This document shows positions 4,734 to 12,872 of a stretch of DNA of 22,116 nt, piece after piece (the first letter of the stretch is position 1; each line of letters starts with the position of its first letter). A model generated the notes under the pieces. That model searched no databases. It was not told the origin of the DNA and saw only the letters and a list, made by a program, of their open reading frames with translations. The stretch comes from Thermoleophilia bacterium. Lineage in GTDB: Bacteria; Actinomycetota; Thermoleophilia; Gaiellales; SKUG01. The stretch spans positions 1 through 22,116 of the forward strand of contig JAGQUL010000098.1 in the NCBI GenBank assembly GCA_020438525.1, in the 5' to 3' direction. The position numbers and the translations under genes were made by a program.

Positions 4734-7655
4734 ATGGACGAAGACGACGTCGTACGACCAATGCCGCGCCGCCGCCCGCAGCGCCCCGCACGCGGGCCCG
4801 CGACCGGCTGGCGACGCTGGCGCAGGATCCTGTTCTGGGTCCTCGTGCCGGTCGTGCTCGTGTTCGGCAGCGTGATGCGGTTCTGGGTCGACCTGATGTG
4901 GTTCGGCGAGCTCGGCCACCGCGACGTGCTCGTCACGCGCCTGCAGTGGGGGCTCGCGATGGGCATCGCGTTCGGGCTCGTCACCTTTGCGGTGCTGTAC
5001 GTCAACTTCGTGGTCGCCCGCCGCGTCGCGCGCAACGACCTGTACGTGCCGTTCCTGGCGGTCGGCGCGGACCCCGAAGCGCCCGAGCAGCCGGTCGTTC
5101 CGCACTTCGTGCTCAAGCCGATCCTGCTCGGGATCGCGGTGGTGGCAGGCGTGCTCGCCGGACTGATCGCCAGCTCGCGCTGGGAGGTCGTGCTGCGCTG
5201 GCTCGGCCGCACCGACTTCGGCGTGACCGACCCGCACTTCGGACGCGACGCCTCGTTCTACGTGTTCACGATGCCGCTGCTCGAGCTGATCACCCGCTCG
5301 ATGCAGGTGCTGATCGTCGTGACCGCGATGCTCGTGATCGGCGCGTACGTCGCGACCGGCGTGATCCGCTACACGCCGGTTCCGCGCATCGCACGCGGCG
5401 CGATCATCCACCTGTCCTGGCTCGTCGCCGCGTTCCTCGTCGTGTCGGCGTTCAGCTTCCGCCTGTCGATGTGGAACCTCGCCACCTCCGCGAGCGGAGT
5501 GGTCACTGGCGCCGGCTGGACCGACGTGCACGCACGCATCCCCGGCTACTGGCTGCTGATCCTCGCGAGCCTCGTGCTCGCCGTGGTCGTGGTGCTGTAC
5601 GCCCGACGCGAGAACTGGCGAGTGGTCGGTGGCGCCGTGGTCGGCTGGTTCGCCGCGAGCCTGATCCTCACGGGGCTCGTGCCGTCGATCGTGCAGAAGG
5701 TGATCGTCGAGCCGAACGAGCTCGATCGCGAGTCGAAGCTGCTGCAGGGCAACATCGCCAACACGCGCGCCGCGTTCGGCCTCGAGGACATCTCGACCCG
5801 ACAGTTCCGCGACCAGGAGAACCTCGACGCGAACGCGCTGCTGCGCGACAACACCGGCACGACCGACAACCTGCGCCTGTGGAGCCCGTTCGTGCTCGGC
5901 AACGTCGTGCGCCAGGAGCAGGCGATCCGCCGCTACTTCACCTTCGGCGAGCCCGACGTCGACCGCTACACGATCCAGGGCGACTACCGCCAGATCATGG
6001 TCGCGGTACGCGAGCTCGAGCCCGGCGCCAGCGCGATCGCACCCGGCTGGACCAACGAGCGCCTCGCCTACACCCATGGATACGGGCTCGTCGCCACGCT
6101 CCCGAACGAGGTCACCCGCCAGGGCAAGCCCGAGTACCTCGTGAAGGACCTGCCGCCCAAGGCGACCAAGGAAGGGCTCGACTTCAAGCTCGAGCGACCC
6201 GAGGTGTACTTCGGCGAGGCAACGACCAACTACGTGATCGTCGGCACCAAGCAGCGCGAGATCAGCGGCGGCGACTCCGAGGGCGGCAGCGACACGGGCG
6301 GATCCAACGCGCGCACGAGCTACTCCGGCAAGGGCGGAATCCGCGTGAAGAGCCCGCTGCGCCGGCTCGCGCTCGCGACCACCTTCCGCGATCCGCGCAT
6401 CCTGTTCAGCAGCCAGTTCACCGACAAGAGCCGGTTCATGTTCCGCCGCGAGGTGACCGAGCGCGTCACCACGCTCGCGCCGTTCCTGAGCACCGACGCC
6501 GATCCGTACGCTGTGGTGATCGACGGGCGCATCAAGTGGGTGGTCGACGCCTACACGACGAGCGACCGGTTCCCCTACTCGAACACCCCCGAGGCCTCCG
6601 GCTCCAGCACCTCGAACACCGACGCGCCCGCGAGCGGCCAGGTCGTGAACGGGGTGAACTACCTGCGCAACTCCGTGAAGGCGGTGGTCGATGCCTACGA
6701 CGGCGACGTCACCCTCTACACGATGGACGACGAGGACCCGATCCTCGCAGCATGGCGCCACATCTTCCCCGACCTGTTCACGCCGGCGTCGAAGATGCCC
6801 GACGAGGTGCGCGCGCACCTGCGCTATCCCGAGGACCTGTTCGAGGTGCAGTCCTCCCTGTGGCGTCGCTACCACATGACCGACGTGTCCGACTTCTTCC
6901 AGCGCGAGGACGAGTGGGCGATCCCCACCATCGACAAGGCCGACATGCAGGCCTACTACGTGCTCGCCAAGCTGCCCGGCGCGAAGAAGGAGGAGCTGCT
7001 GCTGATCCGGCCGTTCACGCCGAAGGGCAAGAAGAACATGGTCGCGTACCTCGTGGCGCACAGCGACGGGGAGCAGTACGGCAACCTCGATACGCTCGAG
7101 CTCTCCACGCAGGAGCTCACCCAGGGACCGTCGCAGGTGCAGGCGCTGATCAAGCAGGACTCCGACGTGGCACGCCAGGTGCGCGAGTGGACCACCGGCA
7201 ACAACCAGGTGATCTTCGGCGACCTGCTCGTGCTGCCGATCGAGCAGAGCCTGCTCTACGTGCAGCCCGTCTACCTGCAGAACAGCGAAGCGGAGATCCC
7301 CGAGTTCCAGAAGATCACGCTCGTGCTCGGCGACACGATCGCATGGGGCGACGACTACCCGTCCGCGGTCGAGGCGCTGCTCGCCGAACGTGCCGGCAAC
7401 GTCACCGCGCCGAAGCAGGACGGGCAGGGCGCCGAGCAGCCCGACACCGGCTCGGGTGGCGATGCAGCAGTGCCGACGCCCGCACCGGGCGACCTGTCGG
7501 GGCTCTCGCGCGACGAGGCGCTCGCGCTGCTCGGCGAGATCACGTCCGCCTACGACAAGGCCGACGCCTGCCAGCGCGCCGGCGACACCGTCTGCTACGC
7601 CGAGCAGATGGAGAAGGTCGAGCAGCTGCTCGCCGACGCGCGCGGCCAGCGATAG
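4734..7655 (+). CDS. UPF0182 (COG1615) family large membrane protein
   Basis: The 973-aa length and architecture fit the UPF0182 family, common in actinobacteria and of unknown function. After a short cytoplasmic basic N-terminus, about seven hydrophobic segments occupy roughly residues 25-330, among them the one at ILFWVLVPVVLVFG and another at LILASLVLAVVVVLY. The remaining 640 residues form a large, probably extracellular domain with family signatures such as QKVIVEPNELDRE near 320-335, DNLRLWSPFVLGNVVRQEQAIRRYF, ISTRQFRDQENLDANALL, RFPYSNTPE, and a LPIEQSLLYVQPVYLQ segment near 830. A Ser/Gly-rich loop near 505-535 and a Pro/Gly/Thr-rich linker near 885-925 interrupt the fold. The last 50 residues form a charged helix with two cysteines. 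Some relatives sit near secreted proteases; no partner is proven here. Confidence 0.95.
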   Translation: MDEDDVVRPMPRRRPQRPARGPATGWRRWRRILFWVLVPVVLVFGSVMRFWVDLMWFGELGHRDVLVTRLQWGLAMGIAFGLVTFAVLYVNFVVARRVARNDLYVPFLAVGADPEAPEQPVVPHFVLKPILLGIAVVAGVLAGLIASSRWEVVLRWLGRTDFGVTDPHFGRDASFYVFTMPLLELITRSMQVLIVVTAMLVIGAYVATGVIRYTPVPRIARGAIIHLSWLVAAFLVVSAFSFRLSMWNLATSASGVVTGAGWTDVHARIPGYWLLILASLVLAVVVVLYARRENWRVVGGAVVGWFAASLILTGLVPSIVQKVIVEPNELDRESKLLQGNIANTRAAFGLEDISTRQFRDQENLDANALLRDNTGTTDNLRLWSPFVLGNVVRQEQAIRRYFTFGEPDVDRYTIQGDYRQIMVAVRELEPGASAIAPGWTNERLAYTHGYGLVATLPNEVTRQGKPEYLVKDLPPKATKEGLDFKLERPEVYFGEATTNYVIVGTKQREISGGDSEGGSDTGGSNARTSYSGKGGIRVKSPLRRLALATTFRDPRILFSSQFTDKSRFMFRREVTERVTTLAPFLSTDADPYAVVIDGRIKWVVDAYTTSDRFPYSNTPEASGSSTSNTDAPASGQVVNGVNYLRNSVKAVVDAYDGDVTLYTMDDEDPILAAWRHIFPDLFTPASKMPDEVRAHLRYPEDLFEVQSSLWRRYHMTDVSDFFQREDEWAIPTIDKADMQAYYVLAKLPGAKKEELLLIRPFTPKGKKNMVAYLVAHSDGEQYGNLDTLELSTQELTQGPSQVQALIKQDSDVARQVREWTTGNNQVIFGDLLVLPIEQSLLYVQPVYLQNSEAEIPEFQKITLVLGDTIAWGDDYPSAVEALLAERAGNVTAPKQDGQGAEQPDTGSGGDAAVPTPAPGDLSGLSRDEALALLGEITSAYDKADACQRAGDTVCYAEQMEKVEQLLADARGQR

Positions 7656-7671
7656 GCCGTTTCGAGGATCG

Positions 7672-7688
7672 CGACCGCGCAACGGTCG
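7672..7688 (+). terminator. Possible terminator hairpin after the UPF0182 gene
   Basis: CGACCG (7672-7677) and CGGTCG (7683-7688) form a 6-bp stem with loop CGCAA, 17 nt after the stop codon. There is no T-tract, so it may be a weak or Rho-assisted terminator or simply mRNA 3' structure. Confidence 0.35.
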
Positions 7689-7739
7689 TGCGTCACCACT
7701 CGACACTCCGGCAGGGGATACGAGGGGACTCACCGGACC

Positions 7740-9005
7740 ATGCCGATGGAAGTGTCATACCGGCTGCACGTCGTGGGCGACGAGCCGACGCGTGACCACG
7801 TGCTGCCCGACCTGCCCGGGTCGACCAGCTACGAGCCCGGCATGATCGACCGCTTCGGCGAGCAGGTCCACTCCTCGCTGCCGCTGATCGCGGGATCGGG
7901 AATCGCCGGCTCGGCGCTCGGCGCCACCCTGCTTCGCCGCGGAGGCGGCGGCATCTTCACGGGCATCGTCGGCGGCATCGCCGGCGCGCTCGCCGGAGTC
8001 GCGCTCGGCGGCATCGGGCTCGCAGCAGTACGCGGCATCGGCAGCCACCGCCCGCCACAGGAAGCGCAGCATGCGCCCGTCGCCGATCCGACGGTCCACG
8101 AGGCCGAGCGCGTGAAGGTGATGACCTACAACCTGCACGGCGGCATGGGCGGTCCGGGCGCGTTCGGCAGCTCGTCGCAGGAGCTCGACCGGCTCGCAGA
8201 CGTGATCCGCCGCGAGCAGCCCGACGTGCTGCTGCTGCAGGAATCCGACAACTTCGGGACCCGCTCCAACTACCGCGACACGATGCGCGAGCTCGACCGG
8301 CGGCTCGGCTCGGACTCCGCAGTGGGCGCCACCGCCGAGACCACGATCACGGGGCGCGACCAGGAGGTCGCGGTCATGACCTTCAACGGCTTCACGGTCG
8401 AGGACGCGCGCAACATCGTGCACGCCGACCCGCGCGGCGGCGGATTCCCGGTGCGGTTCTCGTCGTGGCTGCGCGATGCGAAGACCGCGGTGGGGTCGAT
8501 CCTCGGCAAGGACTGGTCCGAGGGCACCGGCTACGCGGTTCGCAACACGATCGACACGATGATCCGTACGCCCAAGGGCAACGAGGTTCGCGTGCTCGCC
8601 GGCCACTACGAGTGGCCGAACGCAGTCGACCACCAGGCGCGACAGGTGGGGTCCGTCGCAGGAGCCCTCGACGCCTGGAACGGCCCCACGATCTGGGGCG
8701 CAGACTTCAACGTGCAGCGCAGCTCGCGGTGGGGCGAGAGCGAGCAGCAGATCATGGGTCGGGCAGGCCTGCACGACGCGTTCGAGTCCGTGCCCGACGA
8801 CAGGCGGCTCCCGATCCCGGACCGCGTCAGCAACCCCGGGCACGTCAACGCTGCCGGTGGCGGCATCGACCGGATCTACGCATCGGACCAGGCGCGGGCC
8901 ATCGACGCGCACGTGGTGAACGAGGCCGGCGACGCGAGCGACCACCTGCCCGTCGTCGCAGAGTTCGATCTCGTGCCCGACAGCGGCGCGACGGCTGCCT
9001 CGTAG
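7740..9005 (+). CDS. Endonuclease/exonuclease/phosphatase (EEP) family protein with membrane segment
   Basis: The 421-aa product joins a unique N-terminus and a Gly/Ala-rich membrane region (about residues 48-100, with repeated GxxxG spacing as in glycine zippers) to an EEP/DNase I-like domain (about 125-411). The EEP signatures are complete: MTYNLHGG (Asn131), LLLQES (Glu168, metal ligand), a GHYEWP segment (His289), WGADFNV (Asp322, Asn324), GGGIDRIY (Asp377) and SDHLPVVAEF (Asp401, His402). The superfamily includes nucleases, sphingomyelinases and inositol-phosphate phosphatases; the substrate cannot be chosen from sequence. No cleavable signal peptide is visible. The start at 7740 has GAGGGGA 11 nt upstream; ATG 7746 is an alternative. 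It is followed, with its own spacing and signals, by an unknown gene at 9111. Confidence 0.9.
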   Translation: MPMEVSYRLHVVGDEPTRDHVLPDLPGSTSYEPGMIDRFGEQVHSSLPLIAGSGIAGSALGATLLRRGGGGIFTGIVGGIAGALAGVALGGIGLAAVRGIGSHRPPQEAQHAPVADPTVHEAERVKVMTYNLHGGMGGPGAFGSSSQELDRLADVIRREQPDVLLLQESDNFGTRSNYRDTMRELDRRLGSDSAVGATAETTITGRDQEVAVMTFNGFTVEDARNIVHADPRGGGFPVRFSSWLRDAKTAVGSILGKDWSEGTGYAVRNTIDTMIRTPKGNEVRVLAGHYEWPNAVDHQARQVGSVAGALDAWNGPTIWGADFNVQRSSRWGESEQQIMGRAGLHDAFESVPDDRRLPIPDRVSNPGHVNAAGGGIDRIYASDQARAIDAHVVNEAGDASDHLPVVAEFDLVPDSGATAAS

Positions 9006-9013
9006 CCGCTTCC

Positions 9014-9031
9014 TCGTCGCTTTCTCGACGA
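9014..9031 (+). terminator. Possible terminator hairpin after the EEP gene
   Basis: TCGTCG (9014-9019) and CGACGA (9026-9031) pair around the loop CTTTCT, 8 nt after the stop. A pyrimidine-rich stretch (TTCCCTCTTCTC) follows rather than a pure T run. A partial terminator is plausible. Confidence 0.4.
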
Positions 9032-9061
9032 TTCCCTCTTCTCGAATCGCGGTTCCTGTCG

Positions 9062-9108
9062 TACCGTGGTCGTCGGGACACGTGAAGCGAGACGCCTTTC
9101 GGGGAGGA
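9062..9108 (+). promoter_or_regulatory. Possible -10 (TACCGT) and strong Shine-Dalgarno of the unknown gene at 9111
   Basis: TACCGT at 9062-9067 could be a -10 element, giving a leader of about 35 nt. GGGGAGGA at 9101-9108 is a strong ribosome-binding site ending 2 nt before the ATG at 9111, and it fixes that start over the GTG at 9066. This leadered arrangement contrasts with the leaderless starts elsewhere in the window. Confidence 0.5.
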
Positions 9109-9110
9109 CC

Positions 9111-9854
9111 ATGAACGCCACCGCCGTGCGAACGAGCACGGCCGGCGCACTCGGGACCACTGCCACGGCACGGACGACGAACGGACCATCGTCGACCGCG
9201 CCGACTGCTGGTGGCGGACCTGTTGCAGCACCGGCCAACCAGGCATACCTTGGCGAGCAGACGCTGCCGGCACCAGTCGGCCAGCCGCAGACGCTCCATC
9301 TACCCGACGGCTCCATGCTGGTGCCGATCGCCCGCGTCGACGCTTCCGGAAACCGCACGCCGCTCGCCGGTGGTGCAGGTTCCGCTCCCCTGACCGGTGG
9401 AGGCGCCGATGCCGCGGCAGCCGCGCAGACGCCCGCAGCCGGCGGAGCGCTGCACGCCGCCGAGGGCGCGCAGGTCACTGCCGGTGGCCAGGCGATCGCC
9501 GACGACGACTTCGAGCCGATGGGCTTCCTCTACAACGGCGACTACTACAAGCGCTACTTCGAGGACGGCGGCATCGACGTGAACGATCGCACGGCGGTCG
9601 AGGAGCGATCGATCGAATCCACCTTCAAGTACCTGAAGGATCGCGAGCCCGAGGTCGACGACTTCGGCATCACCGGCGTGGGTGTCCGTCGCGTCGATCC
9701 GAGCCGCGACGGCGACCTGCTGCACGTCAACCCGCGTGCGCTCTACGTCGTGGACGTGCACGGCGTGCAGGGCAACGGCCACCAGCGTTCGATCCCCACG
9801 GTGATGAACCAGGACGGCACGACCTTCACCGATCCACGACTCAGGATCGGTTGA
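9111..9854 (+). CDS. Unrecognised protein: low-complexity N-terminus with a compact C-terminal domain
   Basis: I do not recognise this 247-aa protein. Residues 1-45 are Ala/Thr/Ser/Gly-rich and probably disordered. Residues 50-85 contain a short ordered-looking part (TLHLPDGSMLVPIARVDASGN) like a small beta unit. Residues 85-130 are again Ala/Gly-rich. Residues 132-247 look folded: DDDFEPMGFLYNGDYYKRYF, then a charged helix (RTAVEERSIESTFKYLKDREPEVDD), a beta-rich part with ALYVVDVHGVQGNGHQRSIP, and the end FTDPRLRIG. There is no signal peptide, membrane segment or known catalytic motif. The start has an excellent Shine-Dalgarno. The stop is one base before the GTG of the downstream LuxR-type regulator, so the two are probably translated together and related in function. 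Confidence 0.82.
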   Translation: MNATAVRTSTAGALGTTATARTTNGPSSTAPTAGGGPVAAPANQAYLGEQTLPAPVGQPQTLHLPDGSMLVPIARVDASGNRTPLAGGAGSAPLTGGGADAAAAAQTPAAGGALHAAEGAQVTAGGQAIADDDFEPMGFLYNGDYYKRYFEDGGIDVNDRTAVEERSIESTFKYLKDREPEVDDFGITGVGVRRVDPSRDGDLLHVNPRALYVVDVHGVQGNGHQRSIPTVMNQDGTTFTDPRLRIG

Positions 9855-9855
9855 T

Positions 9856-11736
9856 GTGTTGACTCGCCAGGAACAGCTGCTTCGCGACGCCACGGCGTTC
9901 GCGACCGGCGGAGGCATGCGCCCACGTGCGGTCGTGCTCGTCGGTCGCCCGGGCATCGGCAAGACCACGATCCTCGACCAGCTTCAGGTCGAGGTCCTTG
10001 CCGCCGGGAAGACCAACGTTTTCGTGATCGACGACTGCCAGGACGTCGCGCCGGAGACCGTGGAGTCGCTTGCGGACCGCGTCGAGTCGGATTCCCGATG
10101 CATCGTGCTGGTCGCGGGCGTCGAGGTTCCCGCGGCGCTCGCCCGACTGATCGACAGCCGGTGCGAACGGCGCATGTTCGACGTGCCTGCGCTCGACGAC
10201 GAGCGCGCTCGGGCGCTGCTCGTGGAGATGGGCGTGCAGCCGTGGACGGTGGTCGCGACGCAGGCGATCGATCGCTCCGAGGGCGTTCCGCGATCGCTCG
10301 TCGACGCAGCGTTCGACACGGTCGACCTGACGCTGATGCCGACCGTCGACGCGTCGCTCGACGCAGCACGATGGACGCGCAGCCACGCACGGCGGATCGA
10401 GCTCGCGAACGGACCCGACGGTGCAGCGATGCAGCGCTTCATCGACGACGCAGCAGCCGTCGCCGACGACGCCTCCGCATCGGTGGAGGATCGCGCCGAG
10501 GCGCTCGTGCTGCTCGCCGAGGTCGCATTTCGCGAGACCGACATCGAGACCGCAGTGCAGCGCGGCGAGCAGGCCGCGGCACTCGACGGCGCATCCGAAG
10601 CGATCCGCATCCTCGGCGCCGCCGCGGCGAGCGCGGCGCGGGCGCTGCGAGGCGAGGCGACCGCGATGCTGTCGCTGCACGCCCTGGCCGGACGCGCATC
10701 ACGTGCGGACCTGCCGCTCGTGGAGGCCTCGCTGTGGCACACGATCTCCTGGTGCGCGGGCGTGCTCGGCGATGTCGCGACCGCGCGCCGGTCGACCATC
10801 CGCAGCATCCAGCTCGCCGACGCGAACGACGCGGTGCTGATCGGACTGCGCGCACGGCTGCTGCTCGCGGACCTGCACGGTGCGGCGAACGAGCCCGGCG
10901 CTGCCGCGCAGTACCTCGAGGAGATCGCCCACATCGCAGAGGCGCGCAACCTGCCGAAGCTGCGGATCGACGCGCTGTCGGGGCTCGCGCGGGCGTCCAC
11001 GACGCTCGGCGACAACGATCGCGCATGTTCGTTTTCCGACATCGCGCTCGAGCTCGTGCTGCGTGTCGACTCGCCACGCTTCGACGTGGTGGACGTGGCA
11101 ATCGCCGCGGCCCGTGCCTATGCCGCGGCCGGATCGGTGGAGCTCGCAGTCGCACCGCTCGAGGCGCTCGCGGCCGACCTGGGCGACTCGCACTCGCCCG
11201 ACTTCTGGCTCGTGCTCGAGGCGATCCGCGTGCTCGGCAAGGCCGGAACGGATCCCGCCGCGTTCAAGACCTGGCTCGCTCGGATGGGCGCGTTCGATGC
11301 CGACGGGCACGGGGGAGCGCTTCGCGCAGCCCATGCCGAGGCGGATGCATGGCGCGCCGCGATCGAGGGGCGCAAGGCCGAGGCCGCGCGCCTGGCCGAA
11401 CGCGCGCGGCAGCTGTGGGTCAAGGCCGAGTGCCACGACGAGCTCGTGCTCACGGAGCCGATCATCCAGCAGGCACCGCTCGAGCACGGTCCGCGCATCC
11501 AGCTCGTGGGCTCGGCTTCCGGCGCGGTCTCCGCACCAGCCGAGGATCCCGAGGCGTTCGAGGCGCTCACCAAGCGCGAGCGCGAGATCGCACGCTACGT
11601 GGCCGGCGGACTCACCAATCCGGAGATCGCTGCCGAGCTGCACCTGAGCCCGCGCACGGTCGAACACCACGTGGCGAGCATCCTGCGCAAGCTCGAGCTG
11701 CCGAACCGCCGCGCGCTCGTGCGCGGACAGGTCTGA
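9856..11736 (+). CDS. ATPase-containing LuxR-family transcriptional regulator (small LAL/STAND type)
   Basis: The 626-aa product combines an N-terminal P-loop NTPase, a helical repeat region and a C-terminal DNA-binding domain, as in STAND/LAL regulators. The Walker A motif is GRPGIGKT (residues 30-37) and the Walker B is VFVIDD (55-60), only about 20 residues later, so the nucleotide domain is shorter than in MalT-type proteins of about 900 aa. Residues 150-545 are Ala-rich helical hairpins of TPR type. Residues 571-626 are a full LuxR helix-turn-helix (LTKREREIARYVAGGLTN, then ELHLSPRTVEHHVASILRKL). The start is GTG 9856, one base after the upstream stop; TTG 9859 is an alternative. It probably controls genes around it, perhaps in response to a ligand or partner sensed by the helical region. 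Confidence 0.92.
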   Translation: MLTRQEQLLRDATAFATGGGMRPRAVVLVGRPGIGKTTILDQLQVEVLAAGKTNVFVIDDCQDVAPETVESLADRVESDSRCIVLVAGVEVPAALARLIDSRCERRMFDVPALDDERARALLVEMGVQPWTVVATQAIDRSEGVPRSLVDAAFDTVDLTLMPTVDASLDAARWTRSHARRIELANGPDGAAMQRFIDDAAAVADDASASVEDRAEALVLLAEVAFRETDIETAVQRGEQAAALDGASEAIRILGAAAASAARALRGEATAMLSLHALAGRASRADLPLVEASLWHTISWCAGVLGDVATARRSTIRSIQLADANDAVLIGLRARLLLADLHGAANEPGAAAQYLEEIAHIAEARNLPKLRIDALSGLARASTTLGDNDRACSFSDIALELVLRVDSPRFDVVDVAIAAARAYAAAGSVELAVAPLEALAADLGDSHSPDFWLVLEAIRVLGKAGTDPAAFKTWLARMGAFDADGHGGALRAAHAEADAWRAAIEGRKAEAARLAERARQLWVKAECHDELVLTEPIIQQAPLEHGPRIQLVGSASGAVSAPAEDPEAFEALTKREREIARYVAGGLTNPEIAAELHLSPRTVEHHVASILRKLELPNRRALVRGQV

Positions 11737-11740
11737 CCGA

Positions 11741-11757
11741 GCAGCGTTCCACGCTGC
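11741..11757 (+). terminator. Possible terminator hairpin after the LuxR-type regulator gene
   Basis: GCAGCGT (11741-11747) and ACGCTGC (11751-11757) form a perfect 7-bp stem with a 3-nt loop, starting 5 nt after the stop codon. No T-tract follows. It lies just upstream of the proposed proB promoter and may separate the two transcripts. Confidence 0.4.
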
Positions 11758-11768
11758 CCCCGCGCGGG

Positions 11769-11774
11769 TAGTCA
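11769..11774 (+). promoter_or_regulatory. Proposed -10 element of proB (TAGTCA)
   Basis: CGCGCGGGTAGTCA lies so that TAGTCA ends 6 nt before the GTG at 11781. The same 12-base string CGCGCGGGTAGT occurs at leuS in the same position relative to the start codon. No Shine-Dalgarno is present, so proB is probably leaderless. The last base of the hexamer is A rather than the usual T. Confidence 0.45.
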
Positions 11775-11780
11775 AGCGAC

Positions 11781-12866
11781 GTGCGAATCGTCGTGAAGAT
11801 CGGGTCGTCGTCGCTCGTCGACGCAACAGGTCGTCGGCAGGTCGGCCTGCTCGGCCAGCTCGTCGACGACATCGCACGGGCGATGGCCGACGGCCACGAG
11901 GTCGTGGTGGTGTCGTCGGGAGCGATCGCCACCGGGCTGGGGATCCTCGGCCGCGACCGCCGCCCCACCGAGCTGCCCAAGCTCCAGGCCGCCAGCGCCG
12001 TTGGACAGGGCGCGCTGTTCGGGACCTGGGCCGGACTCTTCGACCTGCGCGGAATCCGCGCGGCGCAGGTGCTGCTGACCATGCACGACGCCGCGCACCG
12101 CAGCACGTGGGTCAACGCGCGCGGCACGATCGAGCAGCTGCTCGCGTGGAACGTCGTGCCGGTCGTGAACGAGAACGACACCACCGCCACCGACGAGATC
12201 ACCTTCGGCGACAACGACGCGCTCGCCGCACAGGTGGCGGTCGCGCTCGGCGCCGACCTGCTCGTGCTGCTCACCGACCGCGACGGCCTCTACACCGAGC
12301 ACCCCGACAGCCCCGACGCCACCCTCATCGAGCACGTCGACGACCACTCGCTGCTGCACCGAATCGACACCGCGCGCAGCGGCTCGCACTGGGGCTCGGG
12401 CGGCATGCGCAGCAAGGTGATCGCCGCGGAGATGGCCGGCACCGGCGGAGTCACGACGCACATCGCACGCGCGGGCGAACCGGGCGCGGTCGGGCGACTC
12501 GTCGCGGGCGAGCACATCGGCACGCGCGTCGCGCCGCACGCCCGCACGGGCTCGTCGTTCAAGCTGTGGCTTCGCTACGCCAAGCGTGCGCGAGGAACCG
12601 TCACCGTCGACGAGGGCGCGCGAACGGCAATCGTCGAGCGCGGCGCGAGCCTGCTGCCGATCGGCATCGAATCCGTCGACGGGACGTTCGCACCGGGCGA
12701 CGCGGTCGACGTGGTCGGCCCCGACGGCTGCGCGTTCGCAAAGGGCATCGTCGAGTACGCGGCGGCCGAGCTCGCCCGCCTGGCAGCGAACGGCCCCGAG
12801 GCGCGGGGCGCGCTCGAGGCCGTTCACCGAGACCAGCTCGTCCTGCTCACGCCTGCTCCGGCGTGA
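11781..12866 (+). CDS. proB: Glutamate 5-kinase
   Basis: ProB phosphorylates glutamate with ATP, the first and feedback-controlled step of proline synthesis. The 361-aa product has an amino-acid kinase domain (about 1-255): VVKIGSSSLV at the N-terminus, VVVSSGAIATG near 42-52, QAASAVGQG, VVPVVNENDT (Asn130-Glu131-Asn132-Asp133), FGDNDALAAQVA and LLTDRDGLYT. A C-terminal PUA domain begins near residue 271 (RGTVTVDEGA, then SLLPIGIESVDG..F..GD.VDV). Length and domains match bacterial two-domain glutamate kinases. The GTG start is supported by the kinase motif beginning at once and by the -10 six bases upstream. The gene is more than 11 kb from proA and converges on the HdeD-like gene 6 bp away. 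Confidence 0.97.
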   Translation: MRIVVKIGSSSLVDATGRRQVGLLGQLVDDIARAMADGHEVVVVSSGAIATGLGILGRDRRPTELPKLQAASAVGQGALFGTWAGLFDLRGIRAAQVLLTMHDAAHRSTWVNARGTIEQLLAWNVVPVVNENDTTATDEITFGDNDALAAQVAVALGADLLVLLTDRDGLYTEHPDSPDATLIEHVDDHSLLHRIDTARSGSHWGSGGMRSKVIAAEMAGTGGVTTHIARAGEPGAVGRLVAGEHIGTRVAPHARTGSSFKLWLRYAKRARGTVTVDEGARTAIVERGASLLPIGIESVDGTFAPGDAVDVVGPDGCAFAKGIVEYAAAELARLAANGPEARGALEAVHRDQLVLLTPAPA

Positions 12867-12872
12867 CCCTGG

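Noticed and set aside
2528..5212. Long minus-strand frame running through the tRNA and the protease gene
   Set aside because: It reads across a tRNA gene and its terminator and opposes a well-supported secreted protease; its composition is that of a shadow frame.
4464..7733. Open frame of about 1,090 codons antisense to the UPF0182 gene
   Set aside because: Long antisense frames are expected in very GC-rich DNA. The translation is His/Val/Arg/Glu-rich low-complexity sequence with no domain, while the + strand frame is a clear family member.
9066..9110. GTG 9066 as start of the unknown gene
   Set aside because: It lies in the proposed -10 hexamer and lacks a ribosome site, whereas ATG 9111 directly follows GGGGAGGA.
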